From Corydoras sp. C115 (Eukaryota; Chordata; Actinopteri; Siluriformes; Callichthyidae), in NCBI GenBank assembly GCA_019802505.1, contig JAFMOC010000435.1, positions 102,501 through 166,500 of the forward strand: a stretch of DNA of 64,000 nucleotides. Direction: 5' to 3'. Positions 24,148 through 35,953 of the stretch are shown here, piece after piece (the stretch's first letter is position 1; each line of letters begins with the position of its first letter). The notes beneath the pieces are model-generated. The model was not told where the DNA came from. It was given only the letters and a program-made list of their open reading frames with translations, and did not search any database. A program made the translations under genes and the position numbers.

Positions 24148-24186
<39 letters not shown>
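24148..24186. repeat. (TTA)n microsatellite
   Basis: About 13 ATT/TTA triplets directly abutting the head of a SINE copy. Confidence 0.95.
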
Positions 24187-24395
24187 GGGCGGCACGGTGG
24201 CTTAGTGTTTAGCATGTTCTCCTCTCAGCGCTAGGGATTCCCGGTTCAAATCCCAATCTGGGTGAGGTTTCCATGTTCTCCCGTGTCCGCGTGGGTTTCC
24301 TCCGGGTTCTCCAGTTTCCTCCCACAGTCCAAAAACATGGTTCAAGTCAATTGAGTTCTCCAAATTGCCCCCTATAGAGTGTGTATGCGTCCCCC
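24186..24395 (+). mobile_element. SINE, 3'-truncated
   Basis: Starts GGGCGGCACGGTGGCTTAG with intact A-box and a GGTTCAAATCCC B-box. It runs to the 'ccctatagagtgtgtatg' body block and breaks at a C-run. It begins exactly where the (TTA)n tract ends. Confidence 0.85.
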
Positions 24396-24889
24396 CCCCC
24401 AGAGGAGGTGCAGTTAGGGGCGGGGCTGCCCCCCGGCAGGGTGCGAGTATGTCAATCTACAATGTTGATTAAATAATGGAGGATGTGGTGCAGCTGCAGC
24501 TTTAAATCATTCATAACCTTCATCAATCTTACATCAGCAATCTGCTGTAATGTACAGCAGGGGGCCTCACTCATATCCACCTGCACTTACTCACTCATTC
24601 ACTCACTCACTGAGTCACTCATTCGTTCACTCACTGTCACTCTCTTGTTCACTCACTCGTTCACTCACTCACTCACTCGTTCGTTCCGTGCCAGTAGAAC
24701 TGATTCAGACGTGATGTTCAACGCAAGAAATGCTGACTCACTGTTTTTATATTTAATAAAGTTATATCGTTTAATTAAAAACATGTTTCTAATTAATCTG
24801 TCATTAAACTTCATACCGTTTCATTTTGTTTGAGTTAATAAAGAAACAAATGGAACGTTACACGATGTTCAACTAGAACAAGATCAGAA

Positions 24890-25300
24890 CTTTATTTACA
24901 TCAGATCAGATTAGACTGAATAAATCAAAATAAGAGATAATAAATCTAAATTTTCAATTAGATTAGATTAGATTAATTTACACAAGACTGGATACAACAG
25001 ATTAAATAGATTTGGATAATATGGATTAAATCGAATCAAATAGATTAGATGATGTATTAAATTAGATCAGAATAGACTGGATTATCTCAGACTGATTCAA
25101 TCAAATACATGATTTTGATCAGATTAGATTAAATTAGACTTAACTATATTATTTTAAACGGATTAGATTGGACTAGGTCGGTTTTAATAAATGACACTAG
25201 ATTAGATAATGAACTGAATAAAGCAGATTAGACGTGTATTAAATCAGATTAGATTGGATTAAATTGGGTTAGATCGGATAATTAAATCAGATTAGATGAG
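24890..25300. repeat. GATTA-rich degenerate tract
   Basis: Many GATTAGATTA and AAATCAGATTA words in an AT-rich 0.4 kb. A decayed short-unit repeat, without the leading GG seen in the dct intron tract. Confidence 0.6.
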
Positions 25301-27185
25301 ATGAAAATGTTTTTCGGTTCCCGTCCGCGCTCTCGTTCTGTCCTCTGTTTGTGGACAGCGTGTCATGTGATTCCCGGCGCGATGACATCATACATCATGA
25401 AGGATCACAGAACAGCGGAAAGCGTGTTCCAGCCAGAGGAGAACATGTTAATCGCCGCGTGTGCTCACGAAGCGGAATCTGATGTGCTACAGTCTTTTCC
25501 TCTTAAACGTTCATGATTTAAACATGAGCCCCGCGTCAGGGCCGCCGCCCCCGGGGCCCCGGGGCCCCCCGCCTCTGCCGGAGAAGTAAACTGGAGGAAA
25601 TCAGCCGCCGCCGGCAGGAAGTGAATCAGCGGCTTACATAACGCACGCTCGCCGAGGCGCCGATCTGCCCGAAAATACAGCTTCTAAAAATACAGCCGAC
25701 CTTCGGACAAAGGAACCCAAACCCCCAAATTCCCTTTGATCTTCATCCCACATTACTGTAGACGTCCACTAGAACCAGAGCTGAGAAATTACCCAGAGAT
25801 CACTGCGGCGGAGCTACAGAGGAACAACCATCCAGCCATTATATACTGACTCCCTGTTTATTGTACAAAATGAGCCTATCCCGGCATCTTTAGCAACAAG
25901 AAAGGTCAATAACACTCCCTGCCCTCTGTGAAGTACAGTGGAGGTGTGTGATTATTAGGGACGTTCCAGAGGCTCGCAGAACATCATAAGGATATATCCC
26001 CCCCACCCGATGGTTCCCATTCACTGTGAGACAGACGTGGAACCTTCTGTTCCAAAACACATTGGTCCACATTTGGTTGAGACTCGTCAGGTGACCTCCA
26101 AATAATCCATGCATCATGTTGGAAGTGGGCCAGATGAAAAAAAAAACTGGGGGCCAGATATGGACCAGAACAATTTGACTCTCTGGTACCGCAAACAGAA
26201 CCCGAGAACCTCTGAGACCTGATTCCAAACCCGGGGGCGGATCGTAGATGTTTCCCCAAAACAGTGTTCCACGTTTAACTCCTGAGGAACCCAATTCACT
26301 CTTTGGAGGTACAAAATATTCAGAAACAAGGGAGTTCTAGGATCCACACCTTTCAAAATAAAAGTGCCGTACGTTTTACGTTCTTCTGGAACTGTAATGA
26401 GAACCAGGAACTATAGGAAGTTTACACTAAAGAGGAACTGGGACTTAACTTTTTACCTGAAGAACCTTCCCAACTCTAAATAATATAAAATAATACAAAT
26501 AATCCAGAATAATCGAAATGCGGTCATGTGATTCATACGAAGCGATCTTCGAGCGTATCCCATCATGCCACATCATCGCCGACACAAAATCCAGAATAAA
26601 CGAGTTCTTTAATGCAGATCAAACAAAAGCATCACAGACGTTTCGACCGCCGACAATTCAAATAAAAATAAAAGGTGCACCACACGCATCAAAACATCAG
26701 CTAACGATCCGAAAAATAGATCCGCATACGTACGACCTCGAGCCGCTTCGTTCACTAAACACGGCGAGGGAACAAACATTCAGTCTCGATTTTCCGCTTC
26801 GATTTAAAGGGAAACTAAAAAAAAATAAAAAGAGAAACAATAAAAGTTACAGACGAAACAACATATTAACATTTAAACAACATATTAACCCAGCGCGGTT
26901 CCGTTCACACAATTAACTCATATAAAAACACAGAGCTGTTAAAAATATATTTCTGTCACACGCGTTTCAATTCATTAAAAAACGATCGGCACAGCGGCGC
27001 CGAGAACGTCGTCAGGGATCGGAACGCGCTCTAAAAGTGGATAAAGAACCCAATCCAACAAAGGAGACCTAAATATGAGACTGTTCACGGATTACTGATC
27101 ATGTGACCTTCGGTATCAGAAGAGGGTTCGAAAGTGACTAACAACGACCCCCTCAGGACCAAGGCACGTTCTACAAGGTCCCAAA

Positions 27186-27545
27186 GGAACCCATCCATCC
27201 ATCCATCCATTATCTTCAGCGTTATCATCCACTAGGGTCACGGGGGGGGTTCCCCATGCCCATCCAGGGGAGAACATTTCAGGCGCTGGGCAGATACACC
27301 CAGGACAGGGGGGCAATCTATCGCTGGGCACACACTCACTCACACAGACACACTCTATATGGGGCAATTTGGAGAACTCAATTGACTTGATCCATGTTTT
27401 TGGACTGTGGGAGGAAACTGGAGAACCCGGAGGAAACCCACGCGGAAACGGAGAGAACATGGAGACTCAACCCAGATGGGAATTCGAACCGGGAATCCCC
27501 AGGACTGAGAGGAGAACATGCTAACCACTAAGCCACCGTGCCGCC
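27186..27545 (-). mobile_element. SINE, full length
   Basis: Minus-strand copy from the (CCAT)n tail through a G-run to GCCACCGTGCCGCC. B-box region TTCGAACCGGGAATCCC is intact. Little diverged from the other long copies. Confidence 0.85.
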
Positions 27546-28688
27546 TCCCCAAAGGAACCCATGGGAACTTGATGGATAATGTTAATGTTCACGAGTCCAT
27601 CGTCAGGAGAACACGGAACTGTGACGGTGCGCATGGCAGACCTGCTGCCTTCTGCCCATCACCAGTTTGCTGGAGATCACGTGGACCAGCCAGAAGGTCA
27701 GATGTTTAATAACATCTGTAAAACACGGTGGTGGTAGCTTCATGGGCACGATGCTGTTACATCACTGACATGAGGGGTCACACCAGGTCCTGACGGATCA
27801 GCTGTCCTCCAGAAATAAATAGTAGGAGGCCTCGTATTTCTGTCTCGTCTGATTGGGTTCCACCGCCAGGGCCCGTTTGAGAACCCGAGGACATTTGGCA
27901 TCTCATTCTGAAGGCTCCGCTGTGACGTCATTTCATCAGAACGTCCCGGAGGTTTTCTGTGGCACGCATACGGAGTCACTTTCCAAAATAAAAGTTCACT
28001 AATAAAAATCGACTCGGTGAACAGAATCCCGCGGACGACGCAAAACGTTTTAAAAACGGATTTAAAAACCTCACAGTATTTTATTGCTGACTTAAAACAT
28101 CGTAAAAAAATAAACATGTACGTTGACATCAAATAAACATCATGTGCATATATCAGCGTTCGAGTCCCGGGAAGACAAACGAATCCGGACACACTCCCTC
28201 AGTCCCCTCACCACAGGTGTGCACGGTCAGGCCCCTCCCACAACTCTGAGGAACCGTTTGGGGAAGGCCTTTTTCCAGAACAACCTCGAATCTGAAGCCA
28301 CGAACCCTGCAGTCGGAGTCCCAATACGTTTGTTCATATCGTGTATGAGGCGACTCTTTTCTAAACGAGTCTTAATTTTTTGCTGAGTCATTGCTAATTG
28401 CTTTCTTTCTAAATAAAGGCATCACCCCCACGTTTTTACGATTCGATTCCTAAGCAACCACAACATCGTGATTCCTTTACGCGATACTTCGGCAGGTTAC
28501 AAACATCCGATTCGGGTCCAATTCCAGCTGCTGGCCAGCTGCTCAGCCATGATTATCAAGAGCCTTAAAGAGTGCAGTGTGGTGTCCCACAAGGTTCTTT
28601 CGTAGGATCGCTTTTGTTGACACTTTTGTCACATTTACAGAACATCAATACAAATTTTTCACAAGTGTAAGACATTGTTAATTATATA

Positions 28689-28691
28689 TTT

Positions 28692-28752
<61 letters not shown>
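28689..28752. repeat. (TA)n microsatellite
   Basis: About 30 TA dinucleotides in an AT-rich setting. Confidence 0.95.
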
Positions 28753-28756
<4 letters not shown>

Positions 28757-29399
28757 CCTGTGATTAAAGTTGCAAATATGTGATTAAAGTATGCAAATAA
28801 AATTTAGAACTAAAACTTTTTGTGAAATAAATAACGAAAAATCGCTGACGTCACGTAAAATGAGATCCAGCATGCTGTGCATGCAAAAAAATGAAATTTT
28901 CAAAATATTGTTTTAAAGAAGTTATAAGTAAACTGTGTAAGTTTGTAAACATGGCCAAAAGTATGTGGACACCAATCACGTCATGATCAGCCATAAATAA
29001 TAAATAATAACGGTATTATGACGACATGGTGGTTCGGCCAAAACCATAACGGAGCCGATGGGGAGGTCAGTAGAACCGTGGTTGCCGAGTTTTCACCGTG
29101 GTCATTCTGTTGGCATAACGTAACATCTTTTGGAAAAAAATTTACGGCGAAATGGTATTCAGACAAAAGAAACCAGCTGCAGGGAAATGGTTCGTTGGGT
29201 TACGATGATTGGACCACAGACTTCTGGCCGTGTGAAGTAAATCCAACGTATTAATTTACTAAATACAGAGTCAGAGAGTACAAACTCAGAGTCATTAAAG
29301 GTTTGACGAAGCGAACGAATCTCTATCAGGAATGTGGAGAGTTGTGGACTTGGCCGGTCGGCAGGTCATCGGCTCCGGCACGTCTACCACAGCGACGTC

Positions 29400-31829
29400 C
29401 TAAAACTGGGTGATGGTTGTCCTTTTCTCGTGAACCTCCAGATAGTCCGGCTCGAAGTTCAGCTTGGCCTTCAACTCCCAATACTCACTTCTGCTGGGCT
29501 CCACCTGCATCCTCACCCGCTCAGGATGTAGGTACTGATGGGCGGGGTTACATTCGGGGGAATAACGAGTGCCGCCGTGTTTACATGGTAAACTGGACTG
29601 ATGGTGCCTGGCCAGGATGTCTCGGTAAAAGAAGTTGTCTTCGGCCAGCGGAGACGGCCGGTTACTGGCGCTGAAATCGGAACTGTTCATGATGCTTCGC
29701 AGCTCCTCATCGGAGTTAGACGCCAGAGGGGTGTTGAGCTCGTCCAAATCCCTAAATCTGTCCTCTGCAACGCCGTAGGGACCGCTTTGAGAAAGCGGAA
29801 CAGGAGGAGGGGGTACGTAATCGTAGATGTGACTGGTTGAGGTCCTGATCATGTCTCCCGATGGGTTGCCGTAGACGATGTTGAATCCCGGATCGGGGCA
29901 ATTGCCCTCCTTGTGTCGCCTCATCGCAGACATGGTGAAGAGACCGGCGGTGACGAAGACAGTGGCAATTAAAATGAGCAACAGTGTGAGAATGAGCACT
30001 GACAGAGGAACCACCGGATCTGGGGAGTCATAATCTAGAGCCATCTCCAGAGTGATGGTGCTGCCTGGAAAGGACTCTTCCGATGGAGGAACGGGAGACG
30101 TCGGTATGTCCGAGTCGTTGGGGCAAACGTACGAGGGATCGATGCTGCGCAAGTCCTGGCCGGCCAAATGGAGAGGAGATTCGCAGACCACCCCACTGAC
30201 CACACAGCCGGTTTGAAGCTCGGCCAACCATCTCTTCATCGTCAACGCCGCACAGGAGCAGACCCAAGGATTGTCAAGCAGATCCAATTGGACGAGCGAC
30301 CGCAGATCCTCCAAAATGCCATCAACGGGCAAGTTTTGCAAGTGGTTGTTCCGTAAGTTCAACTGAGCCAATGGCAATCCATGGAAAAGTCCCTCTGGTA
30401 GAACCTTTAGAAGGTTATTGTTGAGGAACAGCAGCTGAAGGTGAGGTACTTGTTTGAAGGTGTCCGGCTGGATCTCTTTAATGAGGTTGTATTCCAAGTA
30501 GAGGAACTGAAGACCTTTCAAGCCGTAGAACATCTCAGAAGAGAGGTGGTCTATTAGGTTTCCATTTAAGTAAAGCCTCTTTAGGTGGAGCAACTCTGCA
30601 AATGCTCCACCCTCAATGTCGGTTATCTGGTTATTGCCCAGGTGGAGCAGATCCAAGCTGGGAGTCTCCACAAAATCAGACCTGTGCAGAGAACCGATCT
30701 GGTTTCCGGTGAGGTACATCTTTTTGGAGTTGTTTGGTTTGGGGTACAGATCTGAGATGAAGGCGAGTCCTCGTTCTTGGCAGTTCAGATTCAAACCCAG
30801 ATCTGAAATTTGGAGATTGCAGCTGCATGCCGTGGGACATTCCAGAGGAGCCGAGGACTTGGTTTGGAACGCCACCATCGGCCCGTAATTTTGAGGCCTG
30901 CTGGAGGACGTTCTCATCGTCGGCCGCCCGCGAGGCTTCCCCGATTGATGGCTGCCTTTGGTCGGGCGCGTTGAGCGCAAGATGTTGGACAGAGCTATTG
31001 CCTCAGGCTCATAAAGCTTGCCGCCGGCCGTCCTCGGACACAGCTCCCGCTTGGATATCTCCACAATGTTACGTCCTTGGAGCCGGAACGGCGTTTCGCA
31101 CACAACGTCTCCCGCTATCATCGTATCCGTAGCAGTTGCCAGCCAATCCCTGAGGCCTACCAGCTCACAGGAGCAGTTCCATGGATTCTCCTCAAGCTGT
31201 AGCTCCACCAATTTTCCCAAATGCTCCAGGAGACCCCTATAGGGCAGAACTTTAAGACGGTTCCCTCTGAGGTCCAGATGTGTCAAGGCGGGAAAATAAA
31301 AAAGGTTTCGGGGCAAAGCGGACAGCAGGTTGTCGTTCAGAATCAGTACCTCCAGGCGGCGTAAAGGCTCGAGGACGCCGGCCTCGATGTGGACGAGGTA
31401 GTTGTAGTCCAGCTGAAGGTACTCGAGACTCCCCAGTCCGTCGAAGACCCCTCCAAGGAGCACATCGATTTTATTGGAATTTAAGTGCAGGCGCTTAAGG
31501 CGACTGAGGCAGTTAAAAGCCCCGGCCTCAATCTGAGATATCTCGTTGTTCCCCAGGTGTAAGGTCTCCAGCCCTTCGTAATGCAGGAAGTCGTCCAAGG
31601 CCAGTGTCCTCAGCAGGTTCCCCGTGAGGAACAGATGCCGCACCTCAACGCGCAGAATCCCAACTTCGGAGACGGTGGAGATGCCGCGGTTTTCGCAGCT
31701 CGTTACCCAAACGCCATCTCGGTCCTCGCAAGCGCATCGTTCTCTGCAGGCGTCGTCCGGGATGGCCAGCGCCTCGCCGCGAGTCAGAGAGAGGGTAAGG
31801 AACGAGATCGCCGAGATCCAAACGCTCAT
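29400..31829 (-). CDS. slitrk5: SLITRK-family leucine-rich repeat transmembrane protein, closest to SLITRK5
   Basis: SLITRKs are postsynaptic or neurite surface proteins that bind receptor tyrosine phosphatases. A single coding exon encodes 809 residues from the chosen ATG. An ATG 20 codons upstream is in frame, but the chosen one opens the signal peptide MSVWISAISFLTLSL and lies inside an exon whose acceptor (CTGCAG) is near 31864. Seen: LRRNT Cys cluster (28-45), six LRRs and LRRCT (NPWNCSC, ~216-264); a linker; a second LRRNT (CPTACSC, 331), six LRRs and LRRCT (NPWVCSC, ~520-569); a membrane segment ~606-634; and a tail ending EPDYLEVHEKRTTITQF with a conserved Tyr. CPTACSCNLQISDLGLN, QYLHP and the terminal block fit SLITRK5 best, though the tail is shorter than mammalian SLITRK5 (~958 residues); SLITRK2/4 remain possible. 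Confidence 0.88.
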   Translation of the reverse strand: MSVWISAISFLTLSLTRGEALAIPDDACRERCACEDRDGVWVTSCENRGISTVSEVGILRVEVRHLFLTGNLLRTLALDDFLHYEGLETLHLGNNEISQIEAGAFNCLSRLKRLHLNSNKIDVLLGGVFDGLGSLEYLQLDYNYLVHIEAGVLEPLRRLEVLILNDNLLSALPRNLFYFPALTHLDLRGNRLKVLPYRGLLEHLGKLVELQLEENPWNCSCELVGLRDWLATATDTMIAGDVVCETPFRLQGRNIVEISKRELCPRTAGGKLYEPEAIALSNILRSTRPTKGSHQSGKPRGRPTMRTSSSRPQNYGPMVAFQTKSSAPLECPTACSCNLQISDLGLNLNCQERGLAFISDLYPKPNNSKKMYLTGNQIGSLHRSDFVETPSLDLLHLGNNQITDIEGGAFAELLHLKRLYLNGNLIDHLSSEMFYGLKGLQFLYLEYNLIKEIQPDTFKQVPHLQLLFLNNNLLKVLPEGLFHGLPLAQLNLRNNHLQNLPVDGILEDLRSLVQLDLLDNPWVCSCAALTMKRWLAELQTGCVVSGVVCESPLHLAGQDLRSIDPSYVCPNDSDIPTSPVPPSEESFPGSTITLEMALDYDSPDPVVPLSVLILTLLLILIATVFVTAGLFTMSAMRRHKEGNCPDPGFNIVYGNPSGDMIRTSTSHIYDYVPPPPVPLSQSGPYGVAEDRFRDLDELNTPLASNSDEELRSIMNSSDFSASNRPSPLAEDNFFYRDILARHHQSSLPCKHGGTRYSPECNPAHQYLHPERVRMQVEPSRSEYWELKAKLNFEPDYLEVHEKRTTITQF

Positions 31830-31863
31830 GGTCGTGGAAACAGTGAGGATGGACGAGGATGAC

Positions 31864-32540
31864 CTGCAGGGACGCAGAGAACAAGACATCCGTTAGAACC
31901 GCCAGGTTGTCGGAGAACCCATTTACAGCCACAAAATGTTGGTTCCAACATTTGGAAGTCCAGAGTTTGGAAGTAGAACCAGAACACTGCTCCTCCACCG
32001 TCCCGTAGTGCGACCACCTGTCTCTGATTCTCCATCCACAAGGTGGCGCCGTAAGGTGGAGGAGTTAAACTCCAGCAGCACAAGTACTGAGAATCATCCA
32101 CCACCCTAATACCACCTGCTCTGTGGGGGTCAGAGAACATACCAAAGGGGACTCACTGTAGAGTGTGTAGAGGAACTACAGAATGGAACTGTGGAACTAC
32201 AAACCCCATCTGTATGAGTAAAGGTGGTGGAGCAGCAGAATATAATAATATAAAGGTCTGTAAGCGGATCCCGCACCGTGGTGGTGGTGTGAAGTGCACA
32301 GTTCCAGTTAAACGGAGCTGGGGGAGTTGGAGGGGGGGGGGGTGTTGGGGGAGGAGGAGGGGGGGCAGCAGGATGGATATGGGTGATGACAGGCGTGTAA
32401 ATATCAGCGCTCGCCCGAAGGCTCTGACCTATTTATAAACCTCCACAGCCTCCTCGGCTTCCATCCGCGATCTAGAACCTCCACCGTCGCAAGTATATGT
32501 ATAATGGGGGGGTGGGGGATGGGGGTGTTGGGTTCTACTC
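31864..32540 (-). other. putative 5' intron of slitrk5 with MITE-like sequence
   Basis: Between an acceptor at 31864 and a GTGAGT donor (plus-strand ACTCAC at 32537-32542) on the minus strand. Position 31990-32240 contains GTGGAACTACAAACCCCATC and related words shared with other small DNA-element copies. G-runs occur at 32330-32370. Confidence 0.4.
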
Positions 32541-32542
32541 AC

Positions 32543-32830
32543 GGTGGGCAGGCGGCGGGCAGAACATCGGGCTCAGGGATCCGGATTGTTCTCCATGGAG
32601 CTCTGGCGAGGCCGTCTCCCCGTCAGAACGTCTCCACCTCTGTGTCTCCTCATCCTCCGTCCTCCTCCTCCTCGTCTCTCTCTCTCCTTCTTGCTCGCTC
32701 GCTCAGATCGTCTTCTCCCGCCTTATTCCACTAATTATTCGTCTCAACGCAGGTCTCTCTCTCTCTCTCTCTCGTGCACTCTTGACTCTTCTCCTCTTCT
32801 CTGATTGGCTGATGGCTCTGCAGCTGAGAT
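32543..32830 (-). promoter_or_regulatory. putative slitrk5 noncoding first exon and promoter
   Basis: Upstream of the GTGAGT donor is a GC-rich then CT/GA-rich stretch, with a CCAAT box on the minus strand (plus ATTGG at 32804-32808). This fits the family pattern of a noncoding exon ahead of a single coding exon. Inferred; no transcript evidence. Confidence 0.4.
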
Positions 32831-33185
32831 GTCACTCGGTACCCTCATTGCTGATGTTGATTCTCTGGGACTTTTATTTTGCAAAAGGAGCTTTAATTCT
32901 ATCGGTTGTTTATCGTAACATTCATAACCGATCGATACACACGGAACCCGCGGCCCCCGGATTCGAACCGCGTGCAGTAGGTTCTGTAACAGCGGGGGGG
33001 GGGTGGGGGGGGCAGATCACACCATTGTCAAATAAATGAGCCGAGTCCGGGACACCTGTTCCCTGCTCCACTACAAACATGCATCGGAACTCCGACTTTA
33101 TGTTTTAAACATTCATGCTGAGAGCTAAAGCATGTAGCGCTCCATTCAGCGCTTAAACCTGCTGCATTATTCACATCTACATCAG

Positions 33186-34735
33186 CGCACCACCAACACC
33201 ACCTACACCCCACCACCCCCTACACCCTCAGCACAACACCAACACCACCACCACCCCACACCACCAACACCACCACCAACACCACCAACACCCCCTACAC
33301 CCTCAGCACAACACCAACACCACCACCACCCCACACCACCAACACCACCACCAACACCACCAACACCCCCCCACCCCCTACACCCTCAGCACAACACCAA
33401 CACCACCACCACCCCACACCACCAACACCACCACCAACACCACCAACACCCCCTACACCCTCAGCACAACACCAACAACACCACCACCCCCACACCACCT
33501 ACACCACCACCAACACCCCCCCACCCCTACACCCTCAGCACAACACCAACACCACCAACACACCACCAACACCCCCCCACCCCCTACACCCTCAGCACAA
33601 CACCAACACCACCTACACCACCACCAACACCCCACCACCCCCTACACCCTCAGCACAACACCAACACCACCACCACCCCACACCACCAACACCACCACCA
33701 ACACCCCCCCACCCCCTACACCCTCAGCACAACACCAACACCACCACCACCCCACACCACCAACACCACCACCAACACCCCCCCACCCCCTACACCCTCA
33801 GCACAACACCAACACCACCACCACCCCACACCACCAAACCACCTACACCACCAACACCCCACCACCCCTACACCCTCAGCACAACACCAACACCACCACC
33901 ACCACCCCACACACCACCCACCAACACCCCCCCCACCCCCTACACCCTCAGCACAACACCAACACCACCACCACCCCACACCACCAACACCACCACACAA
34001 CACCCCCCACCCCCTACACCCTCAGCACAACACCAACACCACCACCACACACCACCTACACCACCACCAAACCACCCCCCACCCCACACCACCACCAACA
34101 CCCCACCCCCTACACCCTCAGCCCAACACCAACACCACCACCCCACACCACCAACACCACCAACACCCCACCCCCTACACCCTCAGCCCAACACCAACAC
34201 CACCACCCCACACCACCAACCCCTACACCCTCAGCCCAACACCACCACCCCACACCACCAACACCACCACCACCCCCTACACCCTCAGCCCAACACCAAC
34301 ACCACCACCCCACACCACCAACACCACCCACACCACCAACACCCCACCACCCCCTACACCCTCAGCCCAACACCAACACCACCACCCCACCAACACCACC
34401 CCACACCACCCCACCACCCCCTACACCCTCAGCACAACACCAACACCACCACCAACACCCCCCCACCCCCTACACCCTCAGCACAACACCAACACCACCT
34501 ACACCACCACCAACACCCCCCCACCCCCTACACCCTCAGCACAACACCACCACCACCACCCCACACCACCAACACCCCCCCACCCCCTACACCCTCAGCA
34601 CAACACCAACACCACCTACACCACCACCAACACCCCCCCACCCCCTACACCCTCAGCACAACACCAACACCACCACCCCACACCACCAACACCACCAACA
34701 CCCCCCCACCCCCTACACCCTCAGCACACAACCAA
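33186..34735. repeat. C/A-only minisatellite with CTACACCCTCAGC anchor
   Basis: Variable-length units (about 55-100 bp) share the anchor CCCTACACCCTCAGCACAAC and differ in the number of CACCAA/CACCAC modules. More than 20 anchors are seen. In a right-hand block (34100-34400) the anchor switches from CAGCACAAC to CAGCCCAAC. The plus strand is nearly free of G and low in T, so the minus strand is GGTGGTG-rich. Apparent Val/Gly-rich ORFs are artefacts. Confidence 0.95.
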
Positions 34736-34736
34736 C

Positions 34737-35300
34737 ACTCATTGAACCAGTGTCAGTGTCTGACTCATTGAACCAGTGTCAGTGTTTGACTCATTGAATC
34801 AGTGTCAGTGTCTGACTCATTGAACCAGTGTCAGTGTTTGACTCATTGAACCAGTGTCAGTGTTTGACTCATTGAACCAGTGTCAGTGTCTGACTCATTG
34901 AACCAGTGTCAGTGTCTGACTCATTGAATCAGTGTCAGTGTTTGACTCATTGAATCAGTGTCAGTGTTTGACTCATTGAACCAGTGTCAGTGTTTGACTC
35001 GTTGAACCAGTGTCAGTGTTTGACTCGTTGAACCAGTGTCAGTGTTTGACTCGTTGAACCAGTGTCAGTGTTTGACTCATTGAACCAGTGTCAGTGTTTG
35101 ACTCATTGAACCAGTGTCAGTGTTTGACTCATTGAACCAGTGTCAGTGTCTGACTCATTGAATCAGTGTCAGTGTCTGACTCATTGAATCAGTGTCAGTG
35201 TCTGACTCATTGAATCAGTGTCAGTGTCTGACTCATTGAATCAGTGTCAGTGTCTGACTCATTGAATCAGTGTCAGTGTCTGACTCATTGAATCAGTGTA
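34737..35300. repeat. 26-bp minisatellite with TGACTCA in nearly every unit
   Basis: About 22 copies of TGACTCATTGAACCAGTGTC plus AGTGTC or AGTGTT, with C/T variants at two sites and three TGACTCG units. It abuts the C/A array directly and decays rightward into loose GAATCAGTGA words up to ~35710. Confidence 0.97.
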
Positions 35301-35885
35301 ATACCTGGACAGTTAATGAATCGTAGTCAGTGATCCCACTGTCAACTCACTGCATGTCTGAGTCAGCAAATGATTCAGTGAGTCGGTGTATAAATCACTG
35401 TAAGATTTAGAAAGCGATTCAGTGAGTCAGTGTATGAATCATTGTATAATTCAGAAAGAGAATTAATGTGAAATTTAACAGTAAACATCTGAGTTTATAA
35501 ACAAGAATCATTAAGGATCAGTAAATGACTCATTGAACTGTTAGGCAGTCACTGTGTGAATCAGTGAGTCACTGTGAAAATCAGTGTGTGAATCAGTGTG
35601 TCACTGTGTGAATCAGTGAATCAGTGAGCCGCTGTGTGAATCAGTGTAAAACTCTTGATTAAGTGTATGAATCAGTGAGTCAGTCATTTCAGTGAATGAA
35701 TCGATTGATTCTGAATCAGGGACTGGGTGAAATACAGAAGATAAAGATTTTTAATGGATGAGTCTGGTTGCCATGTTGATGACAATTACACAAAAAACAC
35801 AGATATACATTCATTCACATGTGTAACAAACACACACACACACACACACACTAATAAAATAAAATACATACCCACCCCCTGCACG

Positions 35886-35888
<3 letters not shown>

Positions 35889-35917
<29 letters not shown>

Positions 35918-35953
35918 GTCCGGTCTTCAGTTGAAACTTCAGTGTTATTTATT
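35889..35953 (-). other. cog3 poly(A) signal overlapping the stop codon, with UG-rich downstream element
   Basis: On the minus strand the last codons read AAT AAA TAA, so AATAAA (35948-35953) is inside the coding sequence. About 30 nt downstream is a (TG)n run (plus-strand CA at 35889-35918). This is the usual spacing for a cleavage signal and would leave a 3' UTR of roughly 10-25 nt. Confidence 0.5.

Larger units (their letters stand above)
19561..29399. other. gpc6-slitrk5 intergenic region, no gene seen
   Basis: Holds a G-run and (TG)n at 19909-19962, a 3.3 kb minisatellite, (CA)n at 23760-23808, (TTA)n at 24148-24186, a partial SINE, TCAC-rich repeats at 24580-24680, a GATTA-rich tract at 24890-25300, a full SINE at 27186-27545 and (TA)n at 28689-28752. 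A GGCCAAAAGTATGTGGACACC-like DNA-transposon end lies near 28955. The slitrk5 3' UTR should occupy the right end. ORFs here are short and lack family features. Confidence 0.6.

Noticed and set aside
26518..26916. 132-residue plus-strand ORF
   Set aside because: Lys/Asn-rich product of A-rich sequence; no splice context or recognisable domain; may be antisense to the slitrk5 3' UTR.
33295..34331. Several Val/Gly/Cys-rich minus-strand ORFs
   Set aside because: Translations of the C/A minisatellite; no start context, splice logic or family resemblance.
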